64,000 bases of DNA from Rhizobium sp. 2MFCol3.1 (GTDB taxonomy: Bacteria > Pseudomonadota > Alphaproteobacteria > Rhizobiales > Rhizobiaceae), in the NCBI RefSeq assembly GCF_000377565.1, contig NZ_KB898370.1:62001-126000 (forward strand). The letters are read 5' to 3'. Positions within the stretch are counted from its first letter, which is position 1; every line of letters begins with the position of its first letter. A program made the position numbers and the translations under genes. A model generated the notes under the pieces. That model worked only from the letters and a program-made list of their open reading frames with translations, was not told where the DNA came from and did no database searches. Shown piece by piece: positions 42,167 through 51,083 of this stretch.

Positions 42167-43372
42167 CTAAAAGCGCATTCCCGGTATCGCTAGCGGGTTG
42201 TCGTTGAGGGCCGTGCGGTCGGCAGTGTCAATGCGCGGCTTGCCGAGGAAGGCGTCGAACAGGTCCTTGACGAAGGCTTCCGGCAGATCCTTGGTGATCA
42301 GCATCATGCGGGTGCGCCGGTCCTGAGGATCCGGCCATGCCGGCAGGCGGATCGGCGGGTGGAAGATGCTCTGCACACCATGCAGCACCAGCGGCCGGTC
42401 GGGACGATCGGACATCGCGACGATGGCCTTCATCCGCAGCAGCTTTTCGCCGTGCGCCGAGCGCAGGAGATCGACGAACATGTCGAGCGCCATCGGGTCG
42501 ATCGGCTTCTCCTCGACGATCGAGAAGGAACGGATCGAGGCGTCGTGACGGTTCACGTCGTGCGCGTGCTGGTGGTCGTGGTGATGGTCATCATGATCAT
42601 GGTTATGATGCTCATGATCGTGGTGGCCGTGACCGTCATGGCCGTGATGATGATGCTCGTGATTGTGCCCATGGTGGTCATGATCATGATCGTGGGCGTC
42701 TTCGTCACGCAGCCAGCGGCCGACATCGGCGCTCTTGGTGGCGGGATCGTAAATGCCGTTCACGAGGGTGGCGGCGGTGCCGGTGGCGGCGTCGTCGGCG
42801 TCCATCAGGGCGGCGCGCGGGTTGAGCGCGCGCAGGCGGGCTTCAAGCTTTTCCAGTATGGCGGGGGAAGCAAGCGTCTTCTTCGATATGATCAGGCGAT
42901 CGGCAACGGCGGCCTGCTTGACGGCTTCCACGTGGTTGTCGAGCGTCTGCAGCCCGTTGGCGGCATCGACGACGGTGACGACGCCATCGAGCGAAAAGCT
43001 TTCGGCAATGATCGGATTGCCCATGATCGCCTGCATGACCGGCGCCGGATCGGCAAGGCCCGTGGTCTCGACGACGACGCGCTTCACCGGCTTGACGCGG
43101 CCGGTCTGGATGGCGTCCATCAGGTTGGCGAGCGTATCCACCAGTTCACCGCGTACGGTGCAGCACAGGCAGCCATCCGACAGCTCGATGATCGCGTCGC
43201 CGGAGCTTTCGACGAGCAAATGGTCGATGCCGACATCGCCGAACTCGTTGATGATCACGGCGGCGTCCTTCATGGCCGGATCCTTGAGGATGCGGTTCAG
43301 AAGGGTCGATTTGCCTGCGCCGAGAAAGCCGGTGAGGATGGTGACCGGAATGCGATCCACAACTGCGCTCAT
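42167..43372 (-). CDS. CobW/COG0523-family GTPase with very His-rich insert
   Basis: The 401-residue G3E GTPase has Walker A GFLGAGKST (about residues 15-23), the metal-binding CxCC motif in GCLCCTVRGEL, Walker B-region VETTGLADPAP, and a C-terminal CobW_C domain. Between the domains lies an insert with 27 His among 50 residues (about 233-283), which would bind Zn, Co or Ni. COG0523 proteins are metallochaperones, and this form is usually tied to zinc. The guanine-specificity motif, normally NKxD, reads SKKT here, so nucleotide preference may be altered. I saw no obvious Zur box upstream. Confidence 0.92.
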   Translation of the reverse strand: MSAVVDRIPVTILTGFLGAGKSTLLNRILKDPAMKDAAVIINEFGDVGIDHLLVESSGDAIIELSDGCLCCTVRGELVDTLANLMDAIQTGRVKPVKRVVVETTGLADPAPVMQAIMGNPIIAESFSLDGVVTVVDAANGLQTLDNHVEAVKQAAVADRLIISKKTLASPAILEKLEARLRALNPRAALMDADDAATGTAATLVNGIYDPATKSADVGRWLRDEDAHDHDHDHHGHNHEHHHHGHDGHGHHDHEHHNHDHDDHHHDHQHAHDVNRHDASIRSFSIVEEKPIDPMALDMFVDLLRSAHGEKLLRMKAIVAMSDRPDRPLVLHGVQSIFHPPIRLPAWPDPQDRRTRMMLITKDLPEAFVKDLFDAFLGKPRIDTADRTALNDNPLAIPGMRF

Positions 43373-43417
43373 GCCTGTATGCCTTGGATGTATTTATGCC
43401 GTAGAGGTCTGTAAGCC

Positions 43418-44542
43418 TTAGAAGCCGGAAGTGGGTCGCGGGGTCGGGATCGGCACGTTGGCGATATCGCCGACGCCATCAGCCGTCGCCAGCTTGTCGG
43501 GCTGCGGGTCGTTCTGGCCGGGGATCAGGCCGGCATAGACGAAGTTCGGCTCGTGATCCATTTCCTGGATATAGGGAGAATGGATCTTCATGCGGCCCAC
43601 CTCGTCGCGCGTTTCGCTGCGGATCTTGGCGCCCTTGGCGCTGCAGATTTCGGCGGTGAGGTCGGCGACTTCCTGCGTTTCGCCATAGGGCTTCAGCGAG
43701 CCCAGCGTGTCGGTGCCTGTCGGCTGCGTGGTGAAACCGCGCTGCAGCATGTCGGCCGAGGCGTCCGCGCGGGCGGCGAGGCTATCGGTGCCTAGCACGA
43801 CGGAAACCAGCGTGCGGCCGTTGCGCGTCGCCGAGCTGATCTGGTTGAAGCCCGATGCGCAGATGAAGCCGGTCTTCATGCCATCGGCGCCGGCGAAGCG
43901 GCCGATCAGCATGTTGATGGCGGGAATGTTCTGCTTGCCCGTGGTGATCCCCTCCAGCGAGAAGTAGCTGGCATATTGCGGGAAATCGCGGCGCAGCGCG
44001 ACCGACAGGATCGCGAGATCGCGCGCCGTCGTGTACTGGCCCTTGCCGGGCAGGCCGTTCGGATTGACGAAGTGCGTGTCGTTCATGCCGAGCTTGGCGG
44101 CTTCGGCGTTCATCCTGAGAACGAAGGCATCCTGCGTGCCGCCGACTGCTTCGGCGACGGCGACCGCGATATCATTGGCGGATTTGACGATCAGGATCTT
44201 CAGCGCGCTGTCGAGCGTCAGCTTCTGGCCCGGCTTGAAATACATCTTGGCCGGCGGCTGGGCGGCGGCGGTCTTGCTCATGACGATCGGCGTATCGACG
44301 CTGATCTGGCCGGAGCGGATCGCGTCGAAGGTGGTGTAGATGGTCATCAGCTTGGTGAGCGAGGCCGGATACCACTTGCGGAAGGCATCCTCATGCTCGA
44401 GCACGCGGCCGCTCTGCACATCGACCAGGATATGCGGATTGGCATAGGCCTGCGACGTCGCGGAGAAGGCGATGGCGGCTGCGGAAGCGGCGATGGTGAT
44501 CGGCCGCAAGGCGGCAAGCAGGCGTTTCTGGCGCGTCGACAC
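43418..44542 (-). CDS. D-alanyl-D-alanine carboxypeptidase (PBP5/6-like)
   Basis: The 374-residue precursor has a signal peptide (cleaved near AYA, residue 34) and all three motifs of serine DD-peptidases: S61-L-T-K64 (active Ser and Lys), S121-A-N123 and K223-T-G225. It trims the terminal D-Ala from peptidoglycan pentapeptides in the periplasm. Its C-terminal part lacks a convincing amphipathic membrane anchor, ending in a Pro-rich tail (PIPTPRPTSGF). The start is divergent from the M20 amidohydrolase gene across 154 bp. Confidence 0.94.
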   Translation of the reverse strand: MSTRQKRLLAALRPITIAASAAAIAFSATSQAYANPHILVDVQSGRVLEHEDAFRKWYPASLTKLMTIYTTFDAIRSGQISVDTPIVMSKTAAAQPPAKMYFKPGQKLTLDSALKILIVKSANDIAVAVAEAVGGTQDAFVLRMNAEAAKLGMNDTHFVNPNGLPGKGQYTTARDLAILSVALRRDFPQYASYFSLEGITTGKQNIPAINMLIGRFAGADGMKTGFICASGFNQISSATRNGRTLVSVVLGTDSLAARADASADMLQRGFTTQPTGTDTLGSLKPYGETQEVADLTAEICSAKGAKIRSETRDEVGRMKIHSPYIQEMDHEPNFVYAGLIPGQNDPQPDKLATADGVGDIANVPIPTPRPTSGF

Positions 44543-44696
44543 GGTTTGTCCTTAAAGATGTCCTGATGTCTCGAAAGTTTCCCCTATTTAACGTATATGG
44601 CCATGACATGGCAAAGGTCATTGTCTAACTTATTTGCGAGCCGTGGTATCAATCCCGTTATTGCCGCCGTTTTCGATTTTCAGCAGGGAAGCAAGC

Positions 44697-45860
44697 ATGC
44701 CGATTTTGAACAGAGCCGCCGAACTTCAGGACGAAGTGACCGAGTGGCGCCGGCACATCCATGAGCGGCCGGGCCTGCTCTATGCGGTGGAAGAGACGGC
44801 CGCCTTCGTGGCCGAGAAGCTCAAGGAATTCGGCGTCGACGAGATCGTTACCGGCATCGGCCGTACCGGCGTGGTCGGCCTGATCAAGGGCAATGGCGCG
44901 GGATCGCGCACGATCGGCCTGCGCGCCGACATGGACGCACTGCCGCTCACCGAAATCTCGGGCAAGCCATGGGCATCGAAGATAGAGGGCAAGATGCACG
45001 CCTGCGGCCATGACGGGCACACGGCGATGCTGCTGGGTGCCGCGAAGTATCTTGCCGAAACCCGCAATTTCAACGGCAATGTCGCGGTCATCTTCCAGCC
45101 TGCGGAAGAAGGTGGCGCCGGGGGCGACCTGATGGTCAAGGACGGCATGATGGAGCGCTTCGGCATCCAGGAGGTCTATGGCATGCACAACATGCCCGGC
45201 CTTCCCGTCGGCCATTTCGCCATCCGCAAGGGGCCGATCATGGCCGCGACCGACGAGTTCACCGTCACGGTCAAGGGGCGCGGCGGGCACGCGGCGCAGC
45301 CGAACCGCACGATCGATCCGATCGCGATCGGCACCCAGATCATCACCAACTTGCAGATGATCGCATCCCGCAATGTCGACCCGCTGCGCTCGGTCGTGGT
45401 GTCGGTCACCAAGTTCAATGCCGGTTTCGCGCATAACGTCATCCCCAACGAGGCGACGTTTGCCGGAACCGTGCGCACGCTCGACGAGGCGGTGCGCGAT
45501 CTCGCGGAGAAGCGTTTCCGGCAGATCGTTGCCGGCGTAGCCGAGGCGCATGACGCGGAGGCGGAGATCCAGTTCAACCGCAACTATCCCGTCACATCCA
45601 ATCATGCGAGTGAGACGGAGCATGCGACGGCGGTGGCGACCGATATCGCGGGTGCCGGCAACGTCAACCCCGATATCGATCCCATGATGGGCGGCGAGGA
45701 TTTCTCCTACATGCTGAACGCGCGGCCCGGCGCCTTCATCTTCATCGGCAATGGCGATACCGCCGGCCTGCACAATCCGGCCTACGACTTCAACGACGAC
45801 GTCATCAGCCACGGCATCTCCTACTGGGTGCGGCTCGCCGAGCAACGGCTGGGCGAGTGA
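44697..45860 (+). CDS. M20-family amidohydrolase (hippurate hydrolase / N-acyl-amino-acid deacylase-like)
   Basis: The 387-residue metallohydrolase has the M20D zinc site: RADMDALPL (Asp), HACGHDGHTAML (His), PAEEGGAGG (Glu-Glu catalytic pair) and MHNMPG (His). Between them is the dimerisation lid with GRGGHAAQP. Enzymes of this group cleave N-acyl amino acids, hippurate or IAA conjugates; the substrate here is not predictable. ATG 44697 (MPILNRAAELQDEVTEWRRHIHERPGL) follows AGGGAAG. The tRNA-Arg gene is convergent downstream. Confidence 0.92.
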   Translation: MPILNRAAELQDEVTEWRRHIHERPGLLYAVEETAAFVAEKLKEFGVDEIVTGIGRTGVVGLIKGNGAGSRTIGLRADMDALPLTEISGKPWASKIEGKMHACGHDGHTAMLLGAAKYLAETRNFNGNVAVIFQPAEEGGAGGDLMVKDGMMERFGIQEVYGMHNMPGLPVGHFAIRKGPIMAATDEFTVTVKGRGGHAAQPNRTIDPIAIGTQIITNLQMIASRNVDPLRSVVVSVTKFNAGFAHNVIPNEATFAGTVRTLDEAVRDLAEKRFRQIVAGVAEAHDAEAEIQFNRNYPVTSNHASETEHATAVATDIAGAGNVNPDIDPMMGGEDFSYMLNARPGAFIFIGNGDTAGLHNPAYDFNDDVISHGISYWVRLAEQRLGE

Positions 45861-45965
45861 TCGGCTGATATCGGAGACCCGGGCTACCCGGGTCTTCTCC
45901 CGCATCGCGCGTGACGCGATGGAACCCGGCCAGGGCCGTGGCAAACGATCGAATGTGCAGGAAAA

Positions 45966-46042
45966 TGGTGTCCACGAGAGGATTCGAACCTCCGACCCCA
46001 GGATTAGGAATCCTGTGCTCTATCCTGCTGAGCTACGTGGAC
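45966..46042 (-). tRNA. tRNA-Arg (anticodon CCU)
   Basis: On the minus strand the 77-nt gene has a 7-bp acceptor stem GTCCACG/CGTGGAC, D-arm GCTCAGCAGGATAGAGC, anticodon stem CAGGA/TCCTG enclosing TTCCTAA (anticodon CCT at its centre), T-arm with GGTTCGAATCC, discriminator A and an encoded CCA (45966-45968). It reads AGG codons. tRNA-Arg genes are frequent integration sites, but the 3' flank here shows no integrase or partial duplicate. Confidence 0.97.
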
Positions 46043-46051
46043 AACGTCCCC

Positions 46052-46080
46052 TGCATAGCTTGACTGCCCGTGTCGATCAA
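46052..46080 (-). promoter_or_regulatory. Promoter of tRNA-Arg gene
   Basis: On the minus strand TTGATC (46080-46075) and TATGCA (46057-46052) are spaced by 17 bp, placing the start site a few bases before the tRNA 5' end at 46042. The -10 box matches TATAAT at 4 of 6 bases. Confidence 0.5.
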
Positions 46081-46353
46081 TAAGCTTTTGACGACATTCT
46101 CCTCTTCGCCATGACCCACCTGTTCAATCCCGCGCCGGTCCGTTCGGTGTCATGGACACGAGCGATGTCAGGCAAACGCAAATTTTGGGCAGCTGTCTCA
46201 TAGGGGCACGGTGTTGCGTCATGGCGGCACAGGGTCATGTTGCGATGCAAAACTCGCGTTAACAGTGAGATTTATTAGTTTTGCACAACCATAGAAAGAG
46301 CAAGCTCTCGTCGCTGTTGTGATCCATGTTCGGGACATCACTGCCCCAGTTTC
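46081..46353. other. Intergenic region upstream of prsD
   Basis: No supported gene in about 270 bp. The last 100 bases, nearest prsD, are AT-rich and should hold its promoter, but I could not define hexamers. There are no repeats of the tRNA 3' end that would mark an attachment site. Confidence 0.45.
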
Positions 46354-48126
46354 ATGCGATCGCGAGGCCATGTGTCCCAATTCGAGGCGAAAACATCCGC
46401 GCCGTTCCTGATTTCCGCCGTCTCGTCCGTGCGGGGCACGCTGATCGGGATCGGAATGACGAGCTGCTTCATCAATATCCTGGCGCTGACAGGCTCGTTC
46501 TTCATGCTGCAGGTCTATGACCGCGTCATTCCCGCCCGCAGCCTTCCGACGCTGGTCGGGCTCGGCATCATCACGCTGACGCTCTTCGCCTTCCTGGGGC
46601 TGCTCGAACTTTTGCGCTCGCTGGTGCTGGCGCGGCTGGGGCAGTCGGTGGACGAGCGTTTCGGGCCGATCGTCTTCCGCTCCTTCGCCACCGCGCCGTC
46701 GCGGCGCAGCGTCGAGGAAAACGGGCTGCAGCCGATGCGCGATATCGACATGGTGCGCGGCTTTCTCTCCGGGCCGGGGCCGACGGCGCTGTTCGATCTT
46801 CCGTGGATGCCGTTCTATCTCGGCCTCTGCTTCCTGTTTCATGTCTGGATCGGGGCGGTGGCGCTGGCGGGCGCGCTTGTTCTCGTTGGCCTGACCATCA
46901 TTGCCGAAATCCGCACGCGGGCGCCGACGCAGGCCGCGGCCAGGATCGGGCTGGAGCGGACGGCGCTTGCCGAAGCCACCCGCCGCAATGCCGAGACGGT
47001 GGCGTCGATGGGTTTCGCGCGGCGGCTGGAGGAGCGCTGGTCGGCGATCAATCTGCGCTATCGCGACACGCAGTTCAAGGCGACCGGTATCACCGTGTCG
47101 CTGTCGACACTGTCGCGCGTCGTGCGGCTGGTGCTGCAGTCGGGTGTGCTGGCTGTCGGGGCCGTTCTCGTCATTCGCCAGGAGGCGACGGGCGGGATCA
47201 TGATCGCGAGCTCGATCCTGATCAGCCGGGCGCTGGCGCCGGTCGAGCTGGCGATCGGGCAGTGGCGGGGCTTTGCCGCAGCGCGCCAGAGCTGGGCGCG
47301 GTTGCTTCGGTTGAGCGAGGCGGATGAGGTGAGCGATCCGGATGTGCGGCTGCCTGCGCCGGTCAAGGGTCTGAAGGTGGAGAACCTGCATCTTTCGGCA
47401 CCCGGTTCGGCCGTGCCGCTGCTGCGCGGCATCTCGTTCGAAGCCAAGGCGGGTGAGGCGATCGGGATCGTCGGGCCGAGTGCATCCGGCAAGTCGTCGC
47501 TGGCGCGCGGGCTGGTCGGGATATGGGCGGCGCGCATGGGGGCCGTGCGGCTCGACGATGCGTCGTTGTCGCAATGGGAGCCGGAAGCGCTGGGGCGACA
47601 TATCGGCTACCTGCCGCAGGAGATCGGGCTCTTCGATGGAACGATTGCCGACAACATCGCCCGCTTCGATCCGACGGCGTCGTCGGATGCGGTGATCGCG
47701 GCGGCGAGGGCGGCCGGCATCTATGAGATGATCGTGCGGATGCCCGATGGCTTCGATACCGAGATCGGCGATGAGGGGGCAGTGCTTTCCGCCGGCCAGC
47801 GGCAGCGGCTGGCATTGGCGCGCGCGCTTTACGGCGATCCCTTCCTGGTCGTGCTCGACGAGCCGAATGCCAATCTCGATGCCGAGGGCGATGCGGCGCT
47901 GACCCGCGCGATCGAGGGCGTGCGTGAGCGCGGCGGGATCGCGATCGTCATCGCGCACCGGCCGAGCGCGCTTGCCGGTATCGACAAGGTGCTGGTGCTG
48001 GCGGACGGCCAGGTGCGTGGCTTCGGGCCGAAGGAAGAGGTGCTCGGGAGACCGGTGGCGGCCGTGTCGGCTGCATTCTCGCCGGTGCGCTTCGGGCGGG
48101 TGAGCGAGGGGAGGGCGGCGCGATGA
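46354..48126 (+). CDS. prsD: Type I secretion ABC transporter (permease/ATPase) PrsD
   Basis: The 590-residue protein is a type I secretion exporter of the PrtD/PrsD group: an N-terminal membrane domain with about six helices (residues 30-300) and a C-terminal ATPase. The nucleotide site has Walker A GPSASGKSS, the signature LSAGQRQRLALARAL and Walker B FLVVLDEPNANLD. There is no peptidase (C39) domain. With PrsE and an outer-membrane TolC protein it exports RTX glycanases that shorten exopolysaccharide. GTG 46372 is an alternative start. The end overlaps prsE by 4 bp. Confidence 0.94.
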   Translation: MRSRGHVSQFEAKTSAPFLISAVSSVRGTLIGIGMTSCFINILALTGSFFMLQVYDRVIPARSLPTLVGLGIITLTLFAFLGLLELLRSLVLARLGQSVDERFGPIVFRSFATAPSRRSVEENGLQPMRDIDMVRGFLSGPGPTALFDLPWMPFYLGLCFLFHVWIGAVALAGALVLVGLTIIAEIRTRAPTQAAARIGLERTALAEATRRNAETVASMGFARRLEERWSAINLRYRDTQFKATGITVSLSTLSRVVRLVLQSGVLAVGAVLVIRQEATGGIMIASSILISRALAPVELAIGQWRGFAAARQSWARLLRLSEADEVSDPDVRLPAPVKGLKVENLHLSAPGSAVPLLRGISFEAKAGEAIGIVGPSASGKSSLARGLVGIWAARMGAVRLDDASLSQWEPEALGRHIGYLPQEIGLFDGTIADNIARFDPTASSDAVIAAARAAGIYEMIVRMPDGFDTEIGDEGAVLSAGQRQRLALARALYGDPFLVVLDEPNANLDAEGDAALTRAIEGVRERGGIAIVIAHRPSALAGIDKVLVLADGQVRGFGPKEEVLGRPVAAVSAAFSPVRFGRVSEGRAAR

Positions 48127-49442
48127 AGCCTCTTGCAAATGGTGCGGGCGCACCGATCGCCGAACGGGCCATCCGGCGGCTGGCGCTTGTGGCGCTGGCG
48201 GCTGTTCTCGTTCTTGTCGGCGTGCTCGGCAGTCTCGCGGCGACCATCCATCTCAACGGCGCGGTGATCGCCTCGGGCACGCTCGTCGTCGACAGCTATG
48301 TGAAACCGATCCAGCATCTGAAGGGCGGGACGGTCGGCGAGATTCTCGTTCGCAATGGCGACAAGGTGGAGGCGGGGCAGGTGCTGCTGCGGCTCGACGA
48401 TACGCAGGCGCAAGCGACGGTTTCGATCGTCTCGCGGCGCTTGCGGCAGCTTGCGGCACGAACGGCACGGCTTTCGGCTGAGCGGGATGGGCGGGAGGCG
48501 TTTACGTTTCCGGATTTGGTGAAACAGGCCCCACCGGAGGAGCGGGAGACGCTGATGAAGGGCGAGCAGCGGCTGTTCGAGGACCGGCGGGCTTCGCTCA
48601 GCGGACAGGTGGCGCAGCTGCGCGAGCGCATCCGCCAGCTCGGCCAGCAGGCGAGTGGGCTGGTGGCACAACAGGACGGGAAGCGGCAGGCGATCGAGAT
48701 CATCGGCCAGGAGCTGGCGAGCCTCGAGCCGCTGTTGAAACAGGGCATCATTCCGGCAACGCGGGTCTATGCGCTTCAGCGCGACGCGGCCGATCTGACC
48801 GGCGAGCTCGGCAATCTCGTGGCATCGGCAGCCGAGGTGAAGGGCAAGATCGCGGAGACCGAATTGCAGATCATCCAGCTTGGCGACGACAGGCGAAGCG
48901 AAGTCTCCGATCAGTTGCGGCAGGCTCAAAGCGATACCGGCGAGTATGCCGAGCGGCTGGTCGCGGTCGAGGACGATCTCAAGCATATCGACATCCGCGC
49001 GCCGCAGGCGGGCATCGTTCATCAGTTGTCGGTGCATGCATCCGGTGCCGTGGTGCAGGTGGGAGCGGCGATCATGGAGATCGTGCCGGATGGCGATGCG
49101 CTGACGCCCGATCTCCGGCTGTCGCCGCAGGATATCGATCAGGTCGCGGTGGGGCAGGCGGTGGTGTTGCGGCTGTCCGCCTTCAACCAGCGCACCACCA
49201 TGGAGCTCAATGGCCGGGTGGAGCGCATCGCGGCCGATCTCACCACCGATCAGAAAACCGGCCAGAGCTACTACGGCGTGCGCGTTCATATCGAGGACGG
49301 CGAATGGCACAGGCTTGGAAAGCTGACGCCGGTGGCCGGCATGCCGGTGGAGGCTTTCATCGAAACGGCGGAACGAACGGCGCTGGCCTATCTCGCCAAG
49401 CCGTTCACCGATCAGGCGGCCCGTGCTTTTAGGGAGGAATAA
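48123..49442 (+). CDS. prsE: Type I secretion membrane-fusion protein PrsE (HlyD family)
   Basis: The 439-residue adaptor has one N-terminal transmembrane helix (about residues 20-45), a biotinyl-lipoyl-like beta domain (IQHLKGGTVGEILVRNGDKVEAGQVLLRLDD split across it), a long alpha-helical hairpin (about 100-280) for TolC contact and a C-terminal beta barrel. It spans the periplasm to join PrsD to TolC. The start ATG overlaps the prsD stop (ATGA). Its stop lies in a 20-bp tandem duplication. Confidence 0.94.
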   Translation: MKPLANGAGAPIAERAIRRLALVALAAVLVLVGVLGSLAATIHLNGAVIASGTLVVDSYVKPIQHLKGGTVGEILVRNGDKVEAGQVLLRLDDTQAQATVSIVSRRLRQLAARTARLSAERDGREAFTFPDLVKQAPPEERETLMKGEQRLFEDRRASLSGQVAQLRERIRQLGQQASGLVAQQDGKRQAIEIIGQELASLEPLLKQGIIPATRVYALQRDAADLTGELGNLVASAAEVKGKIAETELQIIQLGDDRRSEVSDQLRQAQSDTGEYAERLVAVEDDLKHIDIRAPQAGIVHQLSVHASGAVVQVGAAIMEIVPDGDALTPDLRLSPQDIDQVAVGQAVVLRLSAFNQRTTMELNGRVERIAADLTTDQKTGQSYYGVRVHIEDGEWHRLGKLTPVAGMPVEAFIETAERTALAYLAKPFTDQAARAFREE

Positions 49443-49468
49443 GGGCCTTCAGGGAGGAATAAGGGGCC
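49431..49468 (+). repeat. Tandem duplication spanning the prsE stop codon
   Basis: AGGGAGGAATAAGG occurs at 49431-49444 and again at 49451-49464 with a 20-nt period; the flanking GGCCT also repeats. The first copy holds the prsE TAA stop, the second recreates both the stop and the Shine-Dalgarno-like AGGGAGGA. It looks like a recent slippage event. Confidence 0.75.
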
Positions 49469-49471
49469 TGT

Positions 49472-49529
49472 GCCTGATGGCGCCTGGGAGGAGGCGCGTC
49501 GGGCAAGGGAGGAGCGTTCGGCCATCAGG
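49472..49529 (+). promoter_or_regulatory. Nested hairpin between prsE and the exsH-like gene
   Basis: GCCTGATGG (49472-49480) faces CCATCAGG (49522-49529), and inside it GCGCCT (49480-49485) pairs with AGGCGC (49492-49497). No T-run follows. It may be a processing or stabilising element that lets the secreted enzyme be made in excess over the exporter; this is inference. Confidence 0.45.
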
Positions 49530-49586
49530 GCATCGTGTGGATGCCCTTGGCAATGTTTCAATCACGAAAACCCTAGGAGATGAACC

Positions 49587-51020
49587 ATGCCACAGTCGAT
49601 TCAGAACGCAGTCGGCACAAGCCTGTTCTACAGCGGCGCTTCAACCGCCTGGCTGTCGGCGACAGGATCCGGACCGGTGCTCAACGGCACCGCCGGCAAT
49701 GACAGCATATGGGGTGACAGCTCGGTCAACGTGACCATGCATGGCGGTACGGGTGACGATATCTATTATCTCTACTCCGCCATCAACCGCGCGGTCGAAG
49801 AGCCGGGTGGCGGGATCGATACGATCAACACCTGGATGAGCTATACGCTGCCTGAAAACTTCGAGAACCTGACGGTGACGGGCGCCGGGCGTTATGCCTT
49901 CGGCAACAGCGCCGACAACATCATCTCCGGTGCCGCGGGCAGCCAGACGATCGATGGCGGCGCGGGCAACGATGTGCTGATCGGCGGCGGTGGGGCCGAT
50001 ACCTTCCTCATCACGCGCGGCAACGGCAGCGACCTCATCGTCGATTTCAGCAGCGACGACACGATCCGCTTCAACGGCTACTCGCTGACGAGTTTCGATC
50101 AGGTCGTCAGCCATTCGACACAGGAGGGCGCCAATCTCAGGATCGATCTCGGCGGTGGCGAAAGCCTCGTGCTCGCCAACACCACGGCCTCGGCGCTGCA
50201 CGCCGACCAGTTCCAGCTGACGCTCGATCGCTCGGCGCTGACGATGACCTTCGCCGACGAGTTCGACAGCCTGTCGCTCCATAGCGGTGGCCAGGGAACA
50301 TGGGATGCCAAGTTCTGGTGGGCGGCCGAGAAGGGGAGCACGCTGCCCGACAATGCCGAGGAGCAGTGGTACATCAACCCGTCTTATGCCGGTACGGCGT
50401 CGGTCAATCCGTTCTCCGTGCATGACGGGGTGCTGACGATCACGGCGGCGCAAACGCCGGCGGCGCTGGCAGGCCAGCTCGAAGGCTTCGACTATACGTC
50501 GGGGATGCTCAACACACACTCGACCTTCGCCCAGACCTACGGGTACTTCGAGATCCGCGCCGACATGCCGACGGACCAGGGCGTCTGGCCGGCCTTCTGG
50601 TTGTTGCCTGAGGACGGCTCCTGGCCGCCGGAACTCGACGTGGTGGAAATGCGCGGGCAGGATCCCAACACCGTTCACGTGACGGCGCATTCGGCGGCGA
50701 GCGGCAGCCATACGAAGGACCACACGGCCGTCAGCGTCGCAAGCACCGAGGGCTTCCACACTTATGGGGTGCTCTGGGATCAGGACCAGATCGTCTGGTA
50801 TTTCGACGACGTTGCTGTCGCCCATGCCGACACGCCCGATGACATGCACGATCCGATGTACATGATCGTCAACCTCGCCGTCGGAGGGATTGCCGGTTCT
50901 CCGACGAATGGCCTGCCCAACGGATCAGAAATGAAGATCGACTACATCCACGCCTATTCGCTGGCCGACAGCCCGGTTTCCGCCACCGCGCATACCGCGA
51001 CGGACGACTGGCAGACCTAA
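49587..51020 (+). CDS. exsH: RTX-type secreted GH16 beta-glycanase (ExsH-like)
   Basis: The 477-residue protein has no Sec signal. Its N-terminal half carries RTX calcium-binding nonapeptides (LNGTAGNDS, GGTGDDIYY, GGAGNDVLIGGGGADTF, about residues 32-140). The C-terminal half (about 220-465) is a family 16 glycoside hydrolase with catalytic motif E349-L-D351-V-V-E354. ExsH of Sinorhizobium meliloti has the same combination and shortens succinoglycan after PrsDE export. Location directly downstream of prsDE makes this the obvious cargo. RTX repeats precede the catalytic domain rather than ending the protein, so the position of the export signal is unclear. AGGAG lies 9 nt before ATG 49587. 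Confidence 0.9.
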   Translation: MPQSIQNAVGTSLFYSGASTAWLSATGSGPVLNGTAGNDSIWGDSSVNVTMHGGTGDDIYYLYSAINRAVEEPGGGIDTINTWMSYTLPENFENLTVTGAGRYAFGNSADNIISGAAGSQTIDGGAGNDVLIGGGGADTFLITRGNGSDLIVDFSSDDTIRFNGYSLTSFDQVVSHSTQEGANLRIDLGGGESLVLANTTASALHADQFQLTLDRSALTMTFADEFDSLSLHSGGQGTWDAKFWWAAEKGSTLPDNAEEQWYINPSYAGTASVNPFSVHDGVLTITAAQTPAALAGQLEGFDYTSGMLNTHSTFAQTYGYFEIRADMPTDQGVWPAFWLLPEDGSWPPELDVVEMRGQDPNTVHVTAHSAASGSHTKDHTAVSVASTEGFHTYGVLWDQDQIVWYFDDVAVAHADTPDDMHDPMYMIVNLAVGGIAGSPTNGLPNGSEMKIDYIHAYSLADSPVSATAHTATDDWQT

Positions 51021-51055
51021 GCTCAAGGTGGCCGAAAGGCACCAAGATCAAGCTG

Positions 51056-51083
51056 AAAATTCCGGGCTTCGGTTCGGAATTTT
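51056..51083 (+). terminator. Terminator of the prsDE-exsH unit
   Basis: AAAATTCCG (51056-51064) pairs perfectly with CGGAATTTT (51075-51083), with the terminal T-run forming part of the 3' arm. It lies 36 bases after the glycanase stop. Confidence 0.8.

Noticed and set aside
42541..42700. His-codon repeats in the CobW gene as a possible CRISPR-like or satellite array
   Set aside because: The short CAT/GAT-type repetition is explained by an in-frame His/Asp-rich protein segment; there are no spacers or unit-length repeats.
45966..46353. Possible integration site at the tRNA-Arg(CCU) gene
   Set aside because: No integrase, no direct repeat of the tRNA 3' end and no foreign-looking block begins here; the next genes are a normal rhizobial secretion unit.
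46219..49310. Long minus-strand open frames opposite prsD and prsE
   Set aside because: They overlap an intact exporter operon with clear Walker and signature motifs, and their translations are Arg/His/Pro-rich antisense products.
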